Notes under the pieces: generated by a model
Told to the model about the DNA's origin: nothing
What the model saw: only the letters and a program-made list of their open reading frames with translations
Databases searched by the model: none
Source of the DNA: Triops longicaudatus
Lineage: Eukaryota; Arthropoda; Branchiopoda; Notostraca; Triopsidae
Assembly (NCBI GenBank): GCA_022885665.1
Contig: JAGQDJ010000125.1
Span: forward strand, 124,001-188,000
Length of the DNA: 64,000 bases
Direction: 5' to 3'
Program-made: the position numbers and the translations under genes
Shown: piece after piece, positions 34,939 through 48,108 of the stretch
How the letters are laid out: every line of letters begins with the position of its first letter
Numbering within the stretch: position 1 is the stretch's first letter

Positions 34939-37900
34939 CTAGCGGAAGACATAGAAAGCTTTGTTAGGATGCATCTGCTACATTTCTGAAAAACAAAACA
35001 ATCACGCGCAAGTTTTCGAATCAAGTCAACAAATAGCTGTAGAATTTCTGGAAATATCTATTTGAGGAAACAAGGGTCTTACACTCCTATATAAATTGAA
35101 CAGTGTTACGGGGTTTCTATGCGTCACTCCCACTGAGGGGAACCAACAATGATCAACCTTTCGTTCTGATGAGATAAGCATCAAATTACAGACTTATATT
35201 TGCCCATCACCGGAAAAGGGGTCCTTGGCAAGGCTTCTTTTTTGGAGGTTCATCTAATTTGTGTTACTTGGTTACGTGTAACTTTTTTTTGCTATACTGA
35301 AAACTGACGTCTGGGGAAGAAAAATAGAGCTTGCTTTTTATGGCTTTCAGTGGCCTTAGTTTTTTATCCATAACTTTTTCTTTATTTTTTTTTTTTAGTT
35401 TTCGTTTTCCTGCCTGCAGTGTTGCAACCTAGCGTGACTCGAGCTTTAGTAAATAACAATGACGATAAATATTTCGCTAAAAACTTGCAGAGTTTTACAA
35501 TATTGCTAAAATGATTAGGCTGTCATCGAGATACCAAAACATACAATGTCTTCATTATTCTTTTTGAGCTTTAACTATAAGGTTAATTACCTACGAGTAG
35601 TTTCCATCGCGATACTTTAGAGAAACCTTAATTGCAATACCAATTTATTTGTTGGGACCAGTTTCTTAAGTAATTCATAACTTTCGTTTAAAATTTTATA
35701 ATTTTGGGGCTCAAATACAAAATCTTAGTTTTCGGCAATGGAGGCACAATAGCTTGAAGTAAAGCTCCCTAGGTGGCACTGCAGGTGACAAAAACAATGT
35801 GTAAAAAATTTCAACTGTCAACGATCTTTTAAAAGAGAACTAAAACTGAAGACAATGAAGAATAAAACAGCCTTTTAAATATTTTGCAAGTTTAAAATGC
35901 TGTTTTTGACCCACGTGAAAATTTTAAGGAATTTTTTTGCTTCAAAAATAAAGAAAAATCTTTTCAGAAGCAGGAAACCTCTAAAAGCTAATATATAAAG
36001 TCGTTTTGTTTGAATTGCAGTTTTTAGAGGTTTGAGATCCTATATTACTAGAATTACTAACTCTTTGTGTTTCTTCTCTAAAGATTATCAAATTCTCGAT
36101 CATATCAATTTATTCGGTCCAAATTATGAATCTACCATGACGTTATGCCATAATAAATGCTACTTCGTTCGATAATATTTTCTAACCAATTAAAAACATG
36201 GAGTCATTCATTCAATATCAAATCGATGCAGTCTGTACTTTCTTATGAATCCAGTTTCTCCATTAAATAATTCGGAACTTAAAAAAAATTGAAATATCGC
36301 AATTATTTTCCTTATCTCTTCATAAGTTTCACTGGAAGCTTAAATTTGATGCTAGTTTGTATATTGGACTAATTTTATTTAGACTCTAGTCACCTAAATA
36401 ACTCGTTTCCTTAACACTTGTCGTGAAACCTGAAAAGATCGCCCTTACGACCTTTACTAAGATGATTAGTCTGTCGTTAGAGGGCGCTAACTTCGTTGTA
36501 CACTACTAAAATTCTCCCACCTTCACTTTATAAACGTTTATTCTGCGTTCTAATTCAATAATCATTTGTGTAAGCGTTATTCCTCCCATCGCTAATAAAA
36601 AGAAGGGTGTGAAGAAAAGGAAGTGCAAAGTACGCGGAGAGATTTGGTAGTTACGGTCCACCAAGGCGTCTTGATGACCTCTATATGAGATCCTTGTACT
36701 AACCCATAACAATTTTACGAGCATCTGGATGTCTTTTCTCCGCTACTAACGAAACTTTCCCATCTCTTCATTTTTCTTCATCCTCTACCCCCTAAATCCT
36801 CTCCTCGAAACAACTTTAATTTCATTACTCTTCGTTCCAAGTATCCTAGTTTTCAACCCCCAATATCTTCCATCCTCTTCACCTTTCAAACTAACGCCCT
36901 CTACACACCTTGCCTAACGCTACTTCTTCCCCCTTTCTCTCCAAAGTCAACTTTTTTTTAAGACGACACAACTCGGGAATTACGTGACCAACAATTCCTT
37001 GTTCTCCCTGTTCTGGCTCCCGTCTTCGTTAATGAAGGTTCACCGGATGCTTCTTCTTTCTTTAAGCCTATTACGATACCTTGAGCGCTCCCCTTAGCAG
37101 TCTCACGAAAAGCAGACATAGCAAATTAACTAAAAAAAATCCCTTTAACCCTAAATACCTTTTATTCCTTTTCTTTTTTTTTGCTCCTTTTGTAAGTATT
37201 TTTTTTCTTCCTAATCAGCTAGATAACTCTATGGTTTGACCACGCCTTAATTAACTAGATATTTTAATTCCTTTTTATTTTAAAGGGAAAAACAGGGTGG
37301 ATAGGGAAGATAGGGTCGAAAGGACTTGTCTGGACAAGAAGTTAGGGTAAAAAAAGGTAGAATGAAGATGAGGCCGGTTATCGATCGTTATTTGGGCCTG
37401 GGAACAAGCCCAAAAAGCTGAAAAGCGAAGAGACGAACAGTGCAGTGTCGAACAGAAAACCCCCGACCCAGACTTCCCATTTTTTTCTTTTGTTCTTTCT
37501 GGGAGGAGGGTTTTTGGACGGAAGGATAGGGGTTAGTCGGAGGTGGAATAGTGAACATCCAATCCAGACGGAAGCAAATGACAAGTTTCTCATCGTGGCC
37601 AGTTTTATTAGCCACCTCCCAGCACCTGTTCGGGTAATTTCGGAACTGGGAATGGGTTTTCTACATATAAGGACAACAGGACACCCTCTGGTTTGAAAGG
37701 GACATAAACAAGAATGTTTACGTTTTTCTTGGGGGCTTAGATTGTCTTTGAAGAAGGGAGAAAACACCGAGCCGGTCCACTAAAGCGAAACGAATTGAAG
37801 AATGGGTGTGAAATATGGAAAAAAAAGGGACAAGTGGTAGGGACGTCGAATTGTATCTCTCCATCATCCTTAACTCGTCCATATCTGTCGGTAGCAGAAC

Positions 37901-38695
37901 GCAGAGTGTATGCTTATTTCTACCTTATTACTGAAGCGGTGAGCCCTTGGTTTTACTCTTCCCTGTCAACCCATTTGTCCAGCGGAGTGCATTTCCATTA
38001 GCAGCAGAAACTATTCGCTTAAAAATGCATCCTATCTGGGGCATTATGGCAGATTATGGACATTCCCAAGCTTAAGGATTCAGCGATCTGTTTTTGTTAG
38101 CCGCTTCCGTGAAGATCAAAAGCTCTCCTTCTTTTAGTCTGAAAACACGTCACAAAGTAAACCTTCGATCGGACGCTATATTTTTCTCTCTGGTGTTCAT
38201 AAGGTCAGCTTCCTACGCATTTTAGGAAAAGGTTGCAAATAAACTTTTTTGACGGCATTTACGCTTAAAATACGTCCAAGGCCTAAATACTTTTATAGAA
38301 AATAATTGGAATATTTTTGTTTCTGTTGTAATGAACTTAATACATTGTTGTAACGTAAAGAACGTAAATTACGTTACGTAGTGTTACAAACACATTAATA
38401 TAATCCGAAAAGAAAGAAATTACAAACTTCCTATGAAATTATAGTCACAAAATAGTGAAAAAATACTGAAAAAATTTACTACACAATCTCACGGTATGTA
38501 TAATTGAATTGTGCTGAAATGATTTTTGTAAAAATGTAAAGATTCTCAAACTAAGCTTGTATAAATTCAACTATTTTTCTTCCAATTTTTACGAAACAGG
38601 TTTCTGTGGTAGCAATAATTTTTGGAATTTCATTATAAAAGCGCATTGGGGCTTTCACCCAATCCGCATAGATTTTGCCAATAAAACTCACACGA
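34939..38695. other. Intergenic or intronic, no gene seen
   Basis: AT-rich with a pyrimidine-rich belt at about 36730-37000. Open frames at 36506-36724 and 37378-37767 (-) show no motif and low-complexity ends. Confidence 0.45.
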
Positions 38696-39065
38696 TACAG
38701 TAGAATTTCGTTATTACGAACTCTCTAGGCAGTAAGAACTGTTCAATAAAGCCAAAGTTTGTTATATCCGACGCTTTTTTACATTTACATAGATTTAGAC
38801 CTTAAATCCCTCTACTTAAATACTTCTGTATTACTAATTCCATAACTAGAAAGTAGAGAAAAATCCCACAAAAGAATTGTATACAAGTACGAAAGCAACC
38901 AATGAAAGCAATTAGACGTTCCGTTATAACGAACCTATTGAGAACAGAAAATCCTTAAATTTCGTTATATCGGACGCTTTTTCCCGACATTTACATGCTT
39001 TAAACTATGACCGTCAATTTTTCTTTTTACAAAAAAAGGTTCGTTATAATGAATTAGTACTCTAT
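38696..39065. repeat. Decayed pogo/Tigger-like repeat cluster
   Basis: Starts CAGTAGAATTTCGTTATTAC. Inside about 370 bp are several degraded copies of the palindrome TTCGTTATAACGAA or its halves: GTTATATCCGACGC (38760s), CCGTTATAACGAACC (38930s), TTCGTTATATCGGACGC (38960s) and GGTTCGTTATAATGAA (39040s). This looks like nested or tandem fragments of one inverted-repeat element family, also seen near 33400 and 45750-46000. No transposase frame is visible. Confidence 0.45.
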
Positions 39066-40559
39066 TTAGACACATGTATAAATAAACCGCTTATGGTAAA
39101 GTGCCAGGAAATTATCAGACATCGTACAGTGAAAACGTTTCAAAAATCAAAGAAACCGTTTTGACAGTAATGTTACTGGTAGTTTAATTACTGCACTAGT
39201 TTAAGCTTTTCCTCTACAAAACTTTCATCAAACTTGTAAACTTTAGTTGAATTTGTGCTATAATTTGTTTTGCGGAAAAACGGAAATAGGGCAAATTAGC
39301 GTAACATTGTTTTAGATTTTAGGATAAAATAAAATATTCTATCGTGCTTGAAAGTTTAGGACTTTTTATGTCCGTATTGTAGTGTATTCAGAGATTTTAC
39401 TTGATTTCGTTTGCCTTCTGAGGTTGGAAAACGTACCCTTTATAGGGAAAGTGATTTACCTATCTTTTGTTTCGAAAATTCCTGAAAGTCGTGTACGTTG
39501 GGGCCTTGGTTTCTCAAAAAGTGATTATTACGAGTCTCCGCCGATTTTTTACCGAAAGTTGAGATACACATGTAATACTGTATATTTATTTTTATAAATT
39601 CAGATTTATTTAATTTCTTCTTTACCATACATTTTTAAAATTTACTCTTGTTTTTGTCTCCAGTTGGGAAAAAATCTGAAGTGATTGAAAAATCTCGCCT
39701 AAATAAGAATAGCCCGAGGTGTCTCATTTTTTTCTGTTCCATGTGTGTGGTCTGGGAACTGTTCAATAATTTACTTATGCCATTTGGGTGTTAGCGAAGG
39801 CTTTTTCGTGTTTCAGCGTCTGGAAAGTTTCATTAATCATAGTTTTATCCTTTTCTCCTTTATCCGTTTTTTGTTGTTCCTCGGCAGATCTATGGCTTCT
39901 CTCGCGGTTTACAGACAAGAAGCTTTGGCGGTGGGTCAGTAGAAAAATATTACCTTTATCGACGCATGGAGGCCCTTGGAAGCACTGATGGATGATGTGC
40001 ACCAGACATGTTTTTCGTTTTCATGCACACACGACTACGAAAACACTGTTAAAGCAAGATGAAACAATCACTTTCCCACACCGGCTGGCTCTTCAATTAG
40101 ACTCGCTAAACACTGGGAAAACGAGGTCGGTTATGATGCACTTTTTCCTCTTGTGTTCGGGTTCGCTATATATATATATACATGTTAACCCCGCTTTTGT
40201 TTCAAAATTTAATCTTTTCCTTCAAGGGTAAGCACAATGCTTACAGAAACTTGGCACACCAAACCACTTCACTCCATCCACAAAATCTAGGAGCTTGAGC
40301 AAAGTTATGGCGACGCAGCAATGACTCTTCATAACGGTCAATGCATTCAGGTGAGACCGAAATTGCCTGCTACTGGACAATAGTAGAAACCATCCCGGGA
40401 AGTACTACAATTACGGGTTTTGTTTGTGAGTGTCTTTTTTTTCCCTAAAATATTCTAGCACGAGAGAAAAAGGAAAGAAGTAAAACGAATGTTTTGTTCA
40501 AAGCAGAGCAGCACTTGACACAAATGGAGAAATAGTGGGAATAATTGTGTGGTCCCAGG
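39066..40559. other. Intergenic, no gene seen
   Basis: Short open frames on both strands near 39400-40230 overlap one another and carry no motif. A small TA microsatellite (TATATATATATA) lies at about 40168. Confidence 0.45.
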
Positions 40560-41120
40560 TTTTGCGTACGACTACGGCAGCAAGAAAAACTTCACGACTC
40601 GCACCGTAGTGTAGGGGGATGAACGCTCGTGTGGGGAAAATCCAGGGGCGCGACGCAATCCACCGACGCCGCCGCTTTCAGCGTCGAGTCGACTGCCTTC
40701 ACCGTCCTTGGAACCCGCGGCTGGTGCCGTAGACGCGTGCTTAGCGAATACGGGAAAAAGGGGGAGGGCTGCTACCCTTCTTAACCCTCCATGAAACCTT
40801 TTCCCTTCGCCATCTCCCTTCCGCTACGCTTCACCCGCATTTTCGTCTCCTTCTACCCTCCTCCCCCTTTTTTTGCCCTCGGGGCTTAGCCTTAGTATCC
40901 TTAACCTCCCTTCACCCCACCCGTCGATCGATGGGGCCCTATATTTCTGCCAGCAACGCTACCGACGCTTGGCGTCTCTCTGTCCCAGGGACCTTCGCCT
41001 GCCAAAGTATGGGCCGCCGCACCATAGCGCTGATATTCAATTGCAAGTGCTTCGCATCCATCATAGGCCCAGTAGCACACACACGCGAGGGCACATACGA
41101 ACACACACATAACATGAAGC
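40560..41120. promoter_or_regulatory. CpG-dense, GC-rich promoter-like stretch
   Basis: An island of high GC in an AT-rich setting, with dense CpG at 40640-40740 (GGGGCGCGACGCAATCC and GACGCCGCCGCTTTCAGCG). It lies about 1.1 kb before the DCAF15 start (+) and upstream of the candidate Syd-1 5' exons (-). It could therefore hold the transcription start of either or both genes. No TATA box was recognised. Open frames here are by-products of composition. Confidence 0.3.
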
Positions 41121-42201
41121 AAAGAAAAGATGTGTATGAAAGATAAAATAAGGTACTAAATATGGAAGAGTGCGATGGGACGAAGAGGGAAAAGCGAAAC
41201 AAGAGCTTAGACCCTCATTAATTTATTTCATTAAGACCTATTCGGCTGACAAAACGAGAAAAATGTCACGTGCCAGGCCCAAAGTGAAGAATTAGCCACG
41301 AATTTTTCATCGGTAGGGGTTGGCTTGCTGCGGTTTCATTGACGGATGAGTTGTTGGCATAAATATACGGTAAGTAATGGGGGAAAATCGCGTGAGGAAA
41401 GTTGGCTTGGGATAAGCTTACGCGGGGTAATACATTTGGTACCGTGTATAATGTGAACGTAGCTTTAAAACGGGATATGGAGACTTCCTATGGCTATTAC
41501 TTCGCTTCCTACAAACCTCATGCACTAGTTTGCCCGATTTCGTTTTTCGCTATGGTAAAAAAGTAGCAAACATTCAACCATATATTACAAATTCAATAAA
41601 AGCCTTTTAGGGTGATGTTTAATGGAGGTGATGTAGGGTGATTTAAAATGGAGTGAGATTAAGTGGAGTAAAATCAAAGTAAAGTGATACAAATGTATAG
41701 CTTGTATCAGTTAATTAGCTTAATTTATTACAGCTAGAGTTTAGAGCAAAGGAAATTGACTATTAGGCTAATACATGTAACAAAAATGTGAAAAATGAGA
41801 CTTACCTTAACGCTTTTGTTCTAATATATGAAGTAAAAACAGTATAGCTTCGAATCGTTCGCACTATTGTGTTCCGAGTCTCGGGCATTTGACACACAAA
41901 ACGCTACTGAACGGAAACTGGAGCAATTTCTATGGCTTATTACTTCAAAAGACATCTGAAAGACAAAAGGATCAGCATCTCAAGCTCATTTGTTGTTTTG
42001 ACCTTACAGTCAAAGTTTTGAAAAATTTCAAACTATAGCTACCAGGCTGACATCTATTATAGGGCTTGGTAGTTTAAATTTGCCGCTTTCAGTATCGAAT
42101 CGACCAATGCTTTTTTCGCTGTGACTTATCGATACACAGTGGAAAAAACAAAACAGTTCAAGGCTTGAGCGGTTGGTTGTTTTAAAGCGGATTGAAGTGC
42201 A
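41121..42201. other. Upstream region of DCAF15, nothing recognised
   Basis: AT-rich. A run of related short units of the GGTGATGTAGGGTGATTTAA type occurs at 41610-41690. No coding signal. Confidence 0.4.
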
Positions 42202-45200
42202 ATGAATAATCAAAGACGGTCCAAAAATTCCAATATAAATATCTTGAACAAGTTAATAAACCAACAGGTAATACTGCACTTTATTTCGCCATGCTTCGGG
42301 TTATCGCACGCGGCCACTAACTGTTTATTTAAAGAACACGAGGAATCGGTATCGTTTGTTTACAGTCCTTTTTTATCCTGTTTTTCACTATATTTTTCAG
42401 AATGATTTATATTTCTATTGCTTACTCAAGGAAAAATCCTTAACTAGTGAAAATTTTCCCCGGTTTCTTAAATGTGAATTATTTATTTAAAGTATTAAAG
42501 TAATTTGAGCGTGTCTTTCTAGATTTATGGAAGGTATAACGTGATTCCAACGGCTGACGGCGCATCAAAATTGATTTCCAAGCCTTTGCCACGTTTAGTG
42601 TTCACACTTTGGCAAGTGTTCCCGAAGTCTGCCTTACAAGCAGGGTAAATTAAATATTATATTTACATTTCTACCCACGTGCGCTTGAAAAATATTTCAA
42701 TGATTGTTTTTCTTATGCCAGGCACATTTTCCTTGGTTTCAGTCAATGCGGCCAGTTCTTGTTAACCTATACCCAGAGCAATTCCTTGGACTATAGTGGC
42801 CCTGCATTAGGTTTTGTAAATTCGAGTACCTACCGTCTCTATTGGTGGATTTTCGTCCCTTACGCACCAGCCAGAATTCTTTCCGAAGTGATACTTTTCT
42901 CCGACAAAGGTGTTCCGAAAAAAGATCTGTTAATGTATGTTTGCCAGTGGCCTGGTGATCATAGTAAAATCCTCGTCTACGGTTATAGGTAATTTTTCTT
43001 ATTTTCCACTCAATACGCGTCGGTAGTTTTTTAATTTTTTATTTTACACTTTATTACAATAAAATTTGTGACGTGAAATAGTGAGCCTGAATTGGACGAT
43101 TCCGTTGCTCATTGCTACCTCACCATAACAGCCATTCCCACATTGCAAGGTTGCTCTCAATGCTGTGCAGTAGCTGCTTCGTATGGAGAAGACGGTAAAG
43201 ACATTTTTCAATTTTTATACATTAACCTTCTTAACGCATAAGTTTACGATTAGAATAAAATTTCCATTATCAGGGCAAGAATTACGAGTCTGATGCAATT
43301 TTCAATCGAAAATCGCGTTCTTGAGATCGCTTGGGACTCAAAGCTAACGAATTCCGCGAGAGAAAAAGGAATTTTTTACCCTTGAGCGTGAATGAAAGGG
43401 ATAAATTAGTGAAAATTAATTGCAGACCTGGGAAAATGGAACCCAACCTTTGTAGTCAATTTACCCGACATTATACAGCTCGAAATTACTTAAAACGGTA
43501 ATTTAAGAGTTAAGAGAGAAGAGGTCGCGATTTTCCGCCTTTGTGAACCCATCTCTTAGTGCAAACTAGCGATTTGTTGTCAAGTTAAGTAAAATGTACA
43601 CCAGTTCGCTGAATTTGACGAGTGAAGCAATTTAAGGCTTCGGGCAAGTTCAAGTGAAACTGTGCAGCAAAATCACTTAAGCAAGCTTAATCTTTTAAAT
43701 AGCTCAGAAACTTGAGAACTTGGTTTCAGTGTAAGGTTTCAGCATTTATTTCAGAGGGTTTTAATGACGTTCGAGATTAACTTGTCAAGCCTGTCAAGCT
43801 AGACGTAAAGAAACTTGTGTTTGGCAACGTTTCAGTTTAAGGTAATTTCAAGCTATTTGACAGTTAATATTTATTTGAAAACTTTAGTAACATTTTCGGC
43901 CTGCCAAGACCGCTTTGCAAATTCTGCGTGATGCTGTCATAGATGCCTTAATGGTCGTTCAACTTGTAACAGTTTCCTGATTGCTGCTGTTCAGTTTGCT
44001 GCGCGTTTGTGTTCAACGTAATTAGTCACGACGTCGCCATTTCCCCGGAAACTCTATTGCAACTTTGGAACGGTCTTTGCTTAAAATTAACATTTTTTAA
44101 AAGACTAGAAATAAAATCTAAAAAATAAAAAGTGCAATAGTACAAAGAGCAGAAAAATAGGTGAAAAAATACGTGAAATTTCTGAAGTGAAGAAAAATAG
44201 TTCAGACAAGTTTTCCTGATAAACTGGATTTAATATCGTACTTAAACTGTTACTTTAGCTTCAGCTTAGTTGATAATTTTCTTCACGCGTCATGTAGCTA
44301 AAAGATGACACTTTTTGATACAAATAGACGTTAAGAAGAGTTAATCGATTAGAACTGAATGCATTAATTTGCCAAAAGTGGTCTTGGGCAGTATTATTAT
44401 TCCGATTCGCAGTTTTCACTGACAGGAACAAAAAAAAAAGCTCGAGAAAATCGAAGTGTCTCCCTTTAGGTGGTAATGGGAGTACATTATGCCCCCAGGA
44501 CGATTAATGATTCGTAATAAATGCTCTTTTGGAGCAGAAAAAGTCCTTAACTAACAAAACTTTCCGTTTTTGCAGCCTTTTCAATAATATTTTATTTCTT
44601 TCTTTCGCGAGATTAGATGTTGCAGCTGAATGGAATGGTTGTGTGCGGTTGTCATGTCTGCGGCACGGTTTGACGGTGCACAGTCACTTCGAGATGGTTT
44701 CTCCATTTCCTCCCTTCAATCCTGCTACAGCGCTGGGGATAAAGAACGCCGTGATATTGAACGCTGGGAATTTTTTGCACGTCCTGCGAGCCGATTTGGA
44801 GCTGTGGCAAAGCAAAACCAAAGAAACGTCTGGGAATGGAAATACTGGGAGTGATTTACAGCCCGAACCGGGGCTGTCGATTGCCCGGGACGATCTCGAC
44901 AGCACAACGGAGGAAGAACCAAAACGGGTGACGCAGGTGATTGAGAACCTTATGAAAGATTGGGAAGTGGATGATCAAGACGCCGAGGACCGGGAACGGC
45001 GTCCCAACAGTAAGTTGGATTGTTGGGAAGAAGAAACGGCCGCGTCGGTGTCGATATTTTCGCCGGACTCGGTACGGGATCCCGAAGACACATGCTCCAT
45101 TAACAGCGACAGCTTTACGGACCCGGAGCCATCGTGCAAAGAGCGAAGGAACATTAACAGCAGTAACGGTAGCTGTAGCGGCAGCAAGAGTAAATTTACT

Positions 45201-48108
45201 GATCGCCTTGGGCTGGGCAAAAATAAATTGAATTTGGCGCCCAGTCGGGGTGAAATTGAGTATGATTTCACTGAAGAAAGTCCCCAACATTCCTGTGAGA
45301 AATTGAGCGTCTTTCGAAAGAAAAGACTGGCTGAGAAAAAATACGAATTTACAGACGATAACTCGGAAAATATCGTGCCGCCGTTTCGGCTCCCGAGACG
45401 CCCGGCCTGGACTAAAGTGAGGAGGAGCAGCAGTCAGATGGAAGGAGAATTGAGCGTCAGTGTCAACGAATGGGAGTGGTCCAGTTTGCAAACGGAAAGT
45501 GCGACGGAAGAAAAAGTTTTAAGGCCTTATAACCGGTTAACGGCCTTTTCGCCCCGGGCGGAGCGCAGTAGCACCAGCACCCGGAAAGAAATACTTATGG
45601 AAATGCATTCCGTGTCGAGACAGGCCACGCCCGTACAATCAGACGGCACAGAATTAGAAGGACTAACGTCGCCCGCAAGTTCCAGAAGGACAGAAACAGC
45701 TTCCAAAGAGGTAACTACACAGAAATCTTGCTTGTAACGAACTTATTGGTGTGGAAGAAAAACAGTTTATTATATCCGAGCATTTGATCATCCAAATTGC
45801 TCATTAACATAACTTTCCACCTTTCAGCTCCTTCACATTAGCCAAGAACGCTTTATAAAGCAAAAACCCGTTATAATGAACCTCCGTGGAATAAAACAGA
45901 TGTTTGGTATACCCGAAGTTCGTTATACCAAATGCTCTATACGTTTATGTAACTTTGGACATTATAACCAGTCTATCGTAGCCGACAGTTCATTATACGA
46001 GATTTTTTTTAGTTCACTTTTTTTTGCGTGTATTTTTTTATGACTGTGGCCGTACTTGGCGTAAGTCTTGAATTACGATGATCGACGATGCTGGAAAAAT
46101 GATCAAAGAAAGTTTTAAAAGTTCCAAAAGTGTCCGAAGATCGTAAATCTTTATAAAAGTTTCGAAAGCTTTGTTAAATTTGCAAGGGGCAGAGAAAAAG
46201 TGGAATGTTTAAGCCACCTAAACTTCGAGGTTTGCTCGAAAAAGTTTGAAAAAGAACAATTGCAGTATAATGTATGCCGTGATATTTTACAACGCCTGCT
46301 AAAGTAGTAACTGCCTTTGTAAAAAAGCTGAACATGCATTTCGATTCTGAAGTACTTGAATTCCAGCTCCAAAAAAGTTTTTTTACCACCTTCGTTTTTA
46401 TTTGATACGATGTCCTTCTTTTGTATAAAAGTAAAATCTTGTTGTAACGATCTTCCTAGGACCGCTAAAATTATTCGTTCTATTCGGAGTTCTAATAGCT
46501 AAGACATTTTTCTTTACATTTATATACTCAGGACCTTTGAGTTCGTTCACTCTAGTCGGTAGCTTGTTATAAAAGGAGTTAGTTATAACGTAAGCTGTTG
46601 TACTTTTAATCTGCATTTTCCGTACTATTTTGCGTTTAATTTCTTACTTTTTTGTTTTTTTTTTTTAGTTATTTTAACTATTTAAAGGCTTTGGAGTTTT
46701 CTTTCGAAACTGTTAATATTCTATTTATTTTCCCTAATTTATTTGTATGTTTTTTTGTGTTCTAGAGTTTACCGAAATGCGTGGTGCATTTCAAGCGGTA
46801 TTACATCGAAACGGACGACGAGTTGGTGTCAGTAATCACGGATATTGAGGAAGATGATTTGGGAGCAGCGACGGGTTACCATAACGCATTGCCTTTGGCG
46901 GTTCACGGTACCGCCTACGCTCAGATGCAAATGGTATCGAGTGCCAAAGCTGAAAAAGTGGTAAAAATCCTTTCTAAGCCAATAAAAAAAATAAATTCTA
47001 TACATTTCTTTGATCCTTAACATGCTAATACAAAATTGGATTTTAGACCTCGCCGTGTGTGACAGTTCAACAGTTGAGCTTGGATGCCGAACAATATTGT
47101 CATGAGATGGCGGAGGAGCTTTGTAGCCAAGCTGGGAAGAAATATTGGTTCTGTAGCGACTTTGACTTGGAGATTTTAGACGTAATGCAATTTAGAAGCG
47201 AAAACTGAAATAGTTTCGCGCTGCTCCCTTTTTGCTTTATGTTCTTAAGCTGGCACATTAAGAATTCTCTTTTTGGGGGAATTTCGTTATCTGATATCAG
47301 CATTTACTTTAGGTCTGTCAGGAGACCGGAGAAGCCATTGTGATAGCTACCATGTTAGTGGAAGCTGATGATCCGGCAAGTGAAACTGACAGTTTCGTCA
47401 CAAAGGAAACTGGCGAAATGGGTTCTCAGCCTCATAGTCGCAAAAGGTACGAAGCGAGTTTCGTATTTGCGTGGGACACTACCACGGGACATTGTCGGGT
47501 AATTGATTGCAGCCCACCAGAGTCGCCCATTCCTTCCAGCTCTGTCGTTTTCTCGGAATTGGGCAAAGAATCGGAGGAGGAGCTGTGGCACCCGGCGCGT
47601 GATAAAGCCAAAGTTTTACGAAGCATGTTTCCAGTCATGTCGGGCATTTACCACATGTCCAACCAAGCCGTTATGAGAGGTCTGTTACACTTTTTATTTC
47701 AACACGCTATTTTAAGTTAATACTGTCATTATTATTGGAATTTAAACATGCTTACTTAGTGTTATTATGTTTCAGAAATTTCCGTAAGTAATGGGTACTT
47801 TGCATTATTTTATATTTATTTAAAGGCTAGCATTTATTACTTTGTACAGTGTTCGTTTGCATTATACCGTGTATTTTAGGGTGTATTTGGCACAGTACAA
47901 ACAAAATTTAACCGGAATAATGGGGAAAGGAAGAAAAAGATTTCGTTGTATTAGTCCATAGAACTAAGTTATGTTATAGAAGACGCATGTTAAGTGTGCT
48001 TAGGAATGATAACATCGTAACGTATTTTTATTTCTGATTACAGGAATTTCGCTCAAAGGATTATCGGACCCGCATAGAATGATTGCAATCGTGTTGGAAA
48101 GGCCATAA
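42202..48108 (+). CDS. DCAF15: DDB1- and CUL4-associated factor 15 (DCAF15)
   Basis: Nine exons in phase: 42202-42267, 42523-42644, 42722-42988, 43082-43194, 44626-45710, 46766-46960, 47047-47181, 47313-47679, 48044-48108 (804 aa). DCAF15 is a substrate receptor of the CUL4-RBX1-DDB1 ubiquitin ligase. The N-terminal half begins with a short basic helix (ILNKLINQQ), the expected DDB1-docking element, then HIFLGFSQCGQFLLTYTQS, matching HIFxGFSxCGRYxLSYT of vertebrate DCAF15. A C-x2-C (176, 179) and C-x2-H (200, 203) set fits the known zinc site. Exon 5 adds an acidic, Ser-rich, probably disordered middle (about 230-540), making the protein some 200 residues longer than human. The C-terminal half has QQLSLDAEQYCHE, SDFDLEILDVC and a GISLKGLSDPHRM tail, all alignable to the human protein. 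The 44529 frame start is not the true start; the exon begins at 44626. Confidence 0.9.
45745..46010. repeat. Pogo/Tigger-like repeat fragments in DCAF15 intron 5
   Basis: Contains TTATTATATCCGAGCATTTG, CCCGTTATAATGAACCTCCG, GAAGTTCGTTATACCAAATG and GTTCATTATACGAG, degenerate versions of the TTCGTTATAACGAA repeat also seen near 33400 and 38700-39060. It begins 35 nt after the exon 5 donor. Confidence 0.4.

Noticed and set aside
44856..45491. 211-codon open frame on the minus strand
   Set aside because: Antisense shadow of DCAF15 exon 5; the plus frame has matching splice sites and homology to DCAF15.
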